A stretch of DNA of 16,932 nt, taken from contig CBFHGY010000046.1 of NCBI GenBank assembly GCA_965655465.1, positions 1 through 16,932 of the forward strand, given 5' to 3'. A program made the position numbers and the translations under genes. Positions 13,805-16,932 of this stretch are shown one piece after another (position 1 is the first letter of the stretch; each line of letters begins with the position of its first letter). The notes beneath the pieces were generated by a model that saw only the letters and a program-made list of their open reading frames with translations, was not told the DNA's origin and ran no database searches. The stretch comes from VMCP01 sp965655465 (GTDB lineage: Bacteria; Bacteroidota; Bacteroidia; NS11-12g; UBA955).

Positions 13805-16606
13805 ATGAAAGGTACGAATAAAAAGCCTCAACAAGCCCCTGCAAATTCCCAAAACAATTCAAAATGGGGACTTTTCACTCTAAATGCAGACTATTCAACT
13901 ACTTCTAATATTGAAAACTTCGGCTCACTTAATGCTACAAATATGGCATTAGCCTTACAATCAAACTGTGATCAATTTGCAGTAGTCGCAAATCCCAAAG
14001 ATTTCCGATTACCTAGTGGGGTGCTTTTTAAACCTTCGGATTCCAGTCCGCTTGCTCATAGTTTGAGTGATTTTAAACAGGAAAACTTTTTTAAAAGAAG
14101 CGTAAAAGGCTACGATGATGCAAAAGCCAACAGCCATTGTATTACCCTAAATCGTGCGGCTCTTATTTGCCTGCAAAAATCATATTTAGAAATCAGCTCA
14201 ATTGAGGAACTGCACTATCTATTATTGAAATCAGTCGTACCCATTACCTATCAATTTGGCACTTCAACAGTAAAAGCTCCAATCGGATACCTTGAAGCGC
14301 GAAAAAAGGCATGGAATCGATTCATATCGTATTACTTTACCAAACATGCATCCCTACCCAAATGGATATTCATGGCCCTAATGCTACTGGGTTTTGCACA
14401 TATTACGTTAACAAGTCAAAAAGCAGGTATTTCTGGAGATGAATTTATTCAACATGAATACGGTCGGGTAATCGCAAATTATCATTTACAAAAAATTGGC
14501 CTTGAAATCCCCATAGATACCTTAGCACTTAAAGGCCAGAAAATGAACACTTTGGCTAAAGAATATCCCAATTTAGGTTCTAAAATTGCCACAATTGAAG
14601 ACCCGGACAAACTCATGCATCTTTACGGCTCAAGTTTCGATACTTTCAATTCTCTACTTATCCATTTCCTTGAAATTGAGAATTATATGGAATTCCGTCA
14701 TTTTTGGAATGCCGTTTTTGGTTGGTTGATTTTTGTTTTTGTGGCTTTATTTGCGCGCCGAATAACCAAAGGCAGTTGGACATGGGCCGCAGTTGCCTTC
14801 ATTTTAATATATGCAACGCCTCGCGTTTTTGGGGAAGCCTTAAACAATCCCAAAGACATCCCCTTCGCGTTAGGTTACATGATGAGTCTTTATTACGCGA
14901 TCAAAGTATTTCAAAATTTCCCAAATTATCGAACTTGGGATATTATCGGATTGTGTTTTGGAATTGGCTTAGGAATCTCTATTCGTATTGGAGGATTGCT
15001 TTTTATTGGGGTTTCCGGTGTTTATATGGGATTGAAATATATCGAATCTATTGGAATTTCGTCGTTTTTTAAATTCCAATGGAAAGGATTACAATCATGG
15101 ATTACCGCCTTTGCAATTGCTTCATTGGGAGCCTATTTGCTGGGGGTATATGTTTGGCCCTATGGGTGGAAAGCACCCATAGATAACCCGATGAAAGCCT
15201 TAAGCGCTTTTACTGATTTCCAAGTTAGCTTGCGCCAATTATTCGAAGGTGTGCTTTATGATTCTGACCATTTACCCTCCTATTACTTGAGTAAATATAT
15301 CTTTATCACCTTGCCTATTGGCATTTTAATTGGCATAGTGCTTTATGTGGGTACCACCTTAATTAAGCGTAAATCATTCAACAGTGAAGAATTCCTACTC
15401 CTTTTTGCCGCAATATTTCCAATTTTCTATATTTACTTACAAGGAAGTTCGGTATACGGCGGACTTCGCCATATTCTGTTTACGCTGCCCGCTTTTGTTT
15501 TATTAGGAACTTTAGGGTTTTACAAGTTAAGTAATTGGCTTCCCAAGAAAAAAATTGCAGGGCCAACACTTGCGATTTTACCCGCACTCTTGCCCATAAG
15601 TTTCATCGCTAATAACCAGAATCTCAGTTATATGTATTTCAATGAAACCATTGGAGGCATTGAAGGCGCATATGGCAATTACGAATTGGATTATTATTTA
15701 GCCAGTTTAAAACCTAGCGCAGATTATTTAGCAGCTGAGGTTTTATCGAAAAATCCCGATAAAAAAATCAAAATCGTATCTTATGGAATGGATCAGGTAA
15801 AATATTATCTGAGAAATTACCCCAATGCACAAGTAGGGTTTACGCGTTTCGACGATCGAAGCGAGAAAACTTGGGATTATGCCGTGTTCTATAACGCATA
15901 TATGGATCAACACCGGCTTCAAAATGGCTACTACCCTCCTATTGGCACTGTTTTCGCCCCCGAGGTAGATGGAAAGGCAGTAGGATGCGTAGTTAAACGA
16001 CCCAGTATGGATGATTACAACGGCATTCAAGCTTTGATTAAGGAGAACAACACCGATAAGTCTATTGGTTTATTAAAATCGTATTTGAACACTGACAGCA
16101 CCTCCTCAGAAGTATTGTTTTACCTTGCAAATGCATATGCTAATAAAACAATGGACGATAGTGCGCTGTATTTTGCAAATAAAAGTGCACAAGCTTTCAA
16201 AGAAAACAGCCGTACCCTTTTCCTAACTTACCAATTACACCTTAGAAATAATCGACCTGTTGAGGCTGTTATAGTAATGGATTCATATATCAATTCTCGA
16301 CCCAAGGATCCCGATGGTTACATAATGAAAGGACAAGCATTGCTTTACAAAAAAGATTATTTTGCAGCCATTGAAAGCGTACAAAAAGCCATTCCTTTCA
16401 ATCCTTTTGACGAACGGATATACCAACTAGGTGCACAGTGTTATCAAATGCTCAAAGACGCCAAAAATGCGCAACAATGGTATCAAGCGGCAATTCTCAA
16501 AAAGGCGAAAACACAACAAGAACAAGGTCAATCCATTCAAAGTATCCAAGCCATTTATTTAAATGCCACTGGTGAAGAAATGGATTTAGAAAAATACTTC
16601 AGATAG
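13805..16606 (+). CDS. GT-C/ArnT-like membrane glycosyltransferase-type protein with C-terminal TPR domain
   Basis: This 933-residue protein has three parts. Residues 1-185 are soluble and unassigned. Residues 186-600 hold about ten to eleven membrane helices with GT-C features: an acidic pair just after the first helix (GISGDE, 208-213), NNPKDIPFALGYM (347-359), GLGISIRIGGLL (388-399), WPYGW (451-455) and RHILFTLPAF (555-564). GT-C enzymes transfer sugars from polyprenyl-phosphate donors on the outer face of the membrane. A periplasmic part then follows with MYFNETIGGIEGAYGNYELD (610-629), resembling the tail of GT39-like proteins, and TPR repeats occupy about 745-915. The substrate cannot be read, and no glycan cluster is nearby. 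The gene is divergent from rpsA. The ATG at 13805 has no Shine-Dalgarno site. Its end overlaps the convergent neighbour by 21 bp. Confidence 0.7.
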   Translation: MKGTNKKPQQAPANSQNNSKWGLFTLNADYSTTSNIENFGSLNATNMALALQSNCDQFAVVANPKDFRLPSGVLFKPSDSSPLAHSLSDFKQENFFKRSVKGYDDAKANSHCITLNRAALICLQKSYLEISSIEELHYLLLKSVVPITYQFGTSTVKAPIGYLEARKKAWNRFISYYFTKHASLPKWIFMALMLLGFAHITLTSQKAGISGDEFIQHEYGRVIANYHLQKIGLEIPIDTLALKGQKMNTLAKEYPNLGSKIATIEDPDKLMHLYGSSFDTFNSLLIHFLEIENYMEFRHFWNAVFGWLIFVFVALFARRITKGSWTWAAVAFILIYATPRVFGEALNNPKDIPFALGYMMSLYYAIKVFQNFPNYRTWDIIGLCFGIGLGISIRIGGLLFIGVSGVYMGLKYIESIGISSFFKFQWKGLQSWITAFAIASLGAYLLGVYVWPYGWKAPIDNPMKALSAFTDFQVSLRQLFEGVLYDSDHLPSYYLSKYIFITLPIGILIGIVLYVGTTLIKRKSFNSEEFLLLFAAIFPIFYIYLQGSSVYGGLRHILFTLPAFVLLGTLGFYKLSNWLPKKKIAGPTLAILPALLPISFIANNQNLSYMYFNETIGGIEGAYGNYELDYYLASLKPSADYLAAEVLSKNPDKKIKIVSYGMDQVKYYLRNYPNAQVGFTRFDDRSEKTWDYAVFYNAYMDQHRLQNGYYPPIGTVFAPEVDGKAVGCVVKRPSMDDYNGIQALIKENNTDKSIGLLKSYLNTDSTSSEVLFYLANAYANKTMDDSALYFANKSAQAFKENSRTLFLTYQLHLRNNRPVEAVIVMDSYINSRPKDPDGYIMKGQALLYKKDYFAAIESVQKAIPFNPFDERIYQLGAQCYQMLKDAKNAQQWYQAAILKKAKTQQEQGQSIQSIQAIYLNATGEEMDLEKYFR

Positions 16607-16932
16607 TGTACCTGTATTTATGGCCTCAGCTTGGCCTTTCGCATTGAACCCGACTTGCGACACTTCTATTTGCAAGTCGTGTTCATAAAAATACCACCAA
16701 TTATCTGCGGCCGCGCGTTGGTTAATTCGCTCTCTCTCTTCCATGGTTTTCAGTGGCTCTATGTCGTAAGACATCACAAAATGAGGTTTCAAATGGGCAC
16801 TCGAAGGGAATAAATCTGCTCCATAAAACAATTTTCTGCCATCCGGCAAGTGAATCAGGGGAGCGATCATTCCGCTCGTATGTCCGTTAAAAATGCAAAC
16901 TTCAATAATGTCGGCCACGGTATCCCCTTCTT
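16586..16932 (-). CDS. Metallo-beta-lactamase-fold hydrolase, C-terminal part (5' end outside window)
   Basis: The frame is open to the window edge, and the visible 114 residues are the C-terminal part of a metallo-beta-lactamase-fold protein. Seen: EGDTV followed by FNGHTSGM (metal-ligand His), FYGADLFPSSAHL (bridging Asp in GAD) and WWYFYEHD (third-site His), the order expected for the second half of the metal centre. Substrate specificity lies in the missing part, so I call only a generic hydrolase. The GTG at 16918 falls inside the EGDTV motif and is not the true start. The stop lies within the last codons of the convergent GT-C gene. Confidence 0.85.
   Translation of the reverse strand, partial: EGDTVADIIEVCIFNGHTSGMIAPLIHLPDGRKLFYGADLFPSSAHLKPHFVMSYDIEPLKTMEERERINQRAAADNWWYFYEHDLQIEVSQVGFNAKGQAEAINTGTLSEVFF

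Noticed and set aside
16631..16813. Small plus-strand open frames opposite the act, rpsA and hydrolase genes
   Set aside because: All are antisense or out-of-frame shadows of well-supported genes, with no motif or start signal of their own.
16916..16918. GTG at 16918 as the start of the metallo-beta-lactamase-fold gene
   Set aside because: It falls inside the EGDTV segment before the GHTSGM motif and the frame stays open to the window edge, so the true start is outside.

Overview
The window is AT-rich (roughly 40% GC by eye) and densely coded. It looks like a chromosomal segment from a member of the Bacteroidetes, probably the class Flavobacteriia. The evidence is an actABCDEF operon in the order typical of that phylum, promoter boxes of the form TAnnTTTG, A-rich rather than Shine-Dalgarno sequences before most starts, and protein families typical of the phylum. 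I cannot name the genus.

Region 1 (1-7744, minus strand) is an operon for alternative complex III (ACIII), a quinol:electron-acceptor oxidoreductase that replaces cytochrome bc1 in these bacteria. In transcription order it holds actA (multihaem cytochrome c), actB (iron-sulfur protein with a Mo-enzyme-like half), actC (NrfD-like quinol-site membrane protein), actD (DUF3341), actE (lipoprotein monohaem cytochrome c) and actF (second quinone-binding-type membrane subunit, cut off by the window start). Intergenic gaps are only 9-18 bp. A promoter-like box lies just upstream of actA. The encoded complex would take electrons from quinol in the membrane, pass them through Fe-S clusters and haems, and hand them to a terminal oxidase.

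Region 2 (7887-9938, minus strand) is a two-gene unit: an exported TPR protein and a cysteine-rich lytic-transglycosylase-like protein. The two genes lie in the same frame and are separated only by tandem stop codons.

Region 3 (9997-13683) holds a divergently transcribed queuosine-precursor transporter (yhhQ family, GTG start, possibly leaderless), a histidine-rich membrane protein convergent with it and overlapping its tail, a strong bidirectional terminator, and rpsA (ribosomal protein S1). The rpsA gene carries an added C-terminal helix-hairpin-helix module and probably starts at a TTG codon behind a strong Shine-Dalgarno sequence, which is unusual in this phylum.

Region 4 (13790-16932) holds a large GT-C/ArnT-like membrane protein with an unassigned N-terminal domain and a C-terminal TPR region. 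It runs convergently into, and overlaps by 21 bp, the 3' part of a metallo-beta-lactamase-fold hydrolase gene.

I saw no tRNA or rRNA genes, CRISPR arrays, insertion sequences or phage genes. No intergenic gap exceeds about 205 bp. I found no clearly novel multigene system. The points most worth checking are the rpsA start signal and tail, the intact [4Fe-4S]-type cysteine motif in the supposedly cofactor-free half of ActB, and the unassigned N-terminal domain of the GT-C protein.
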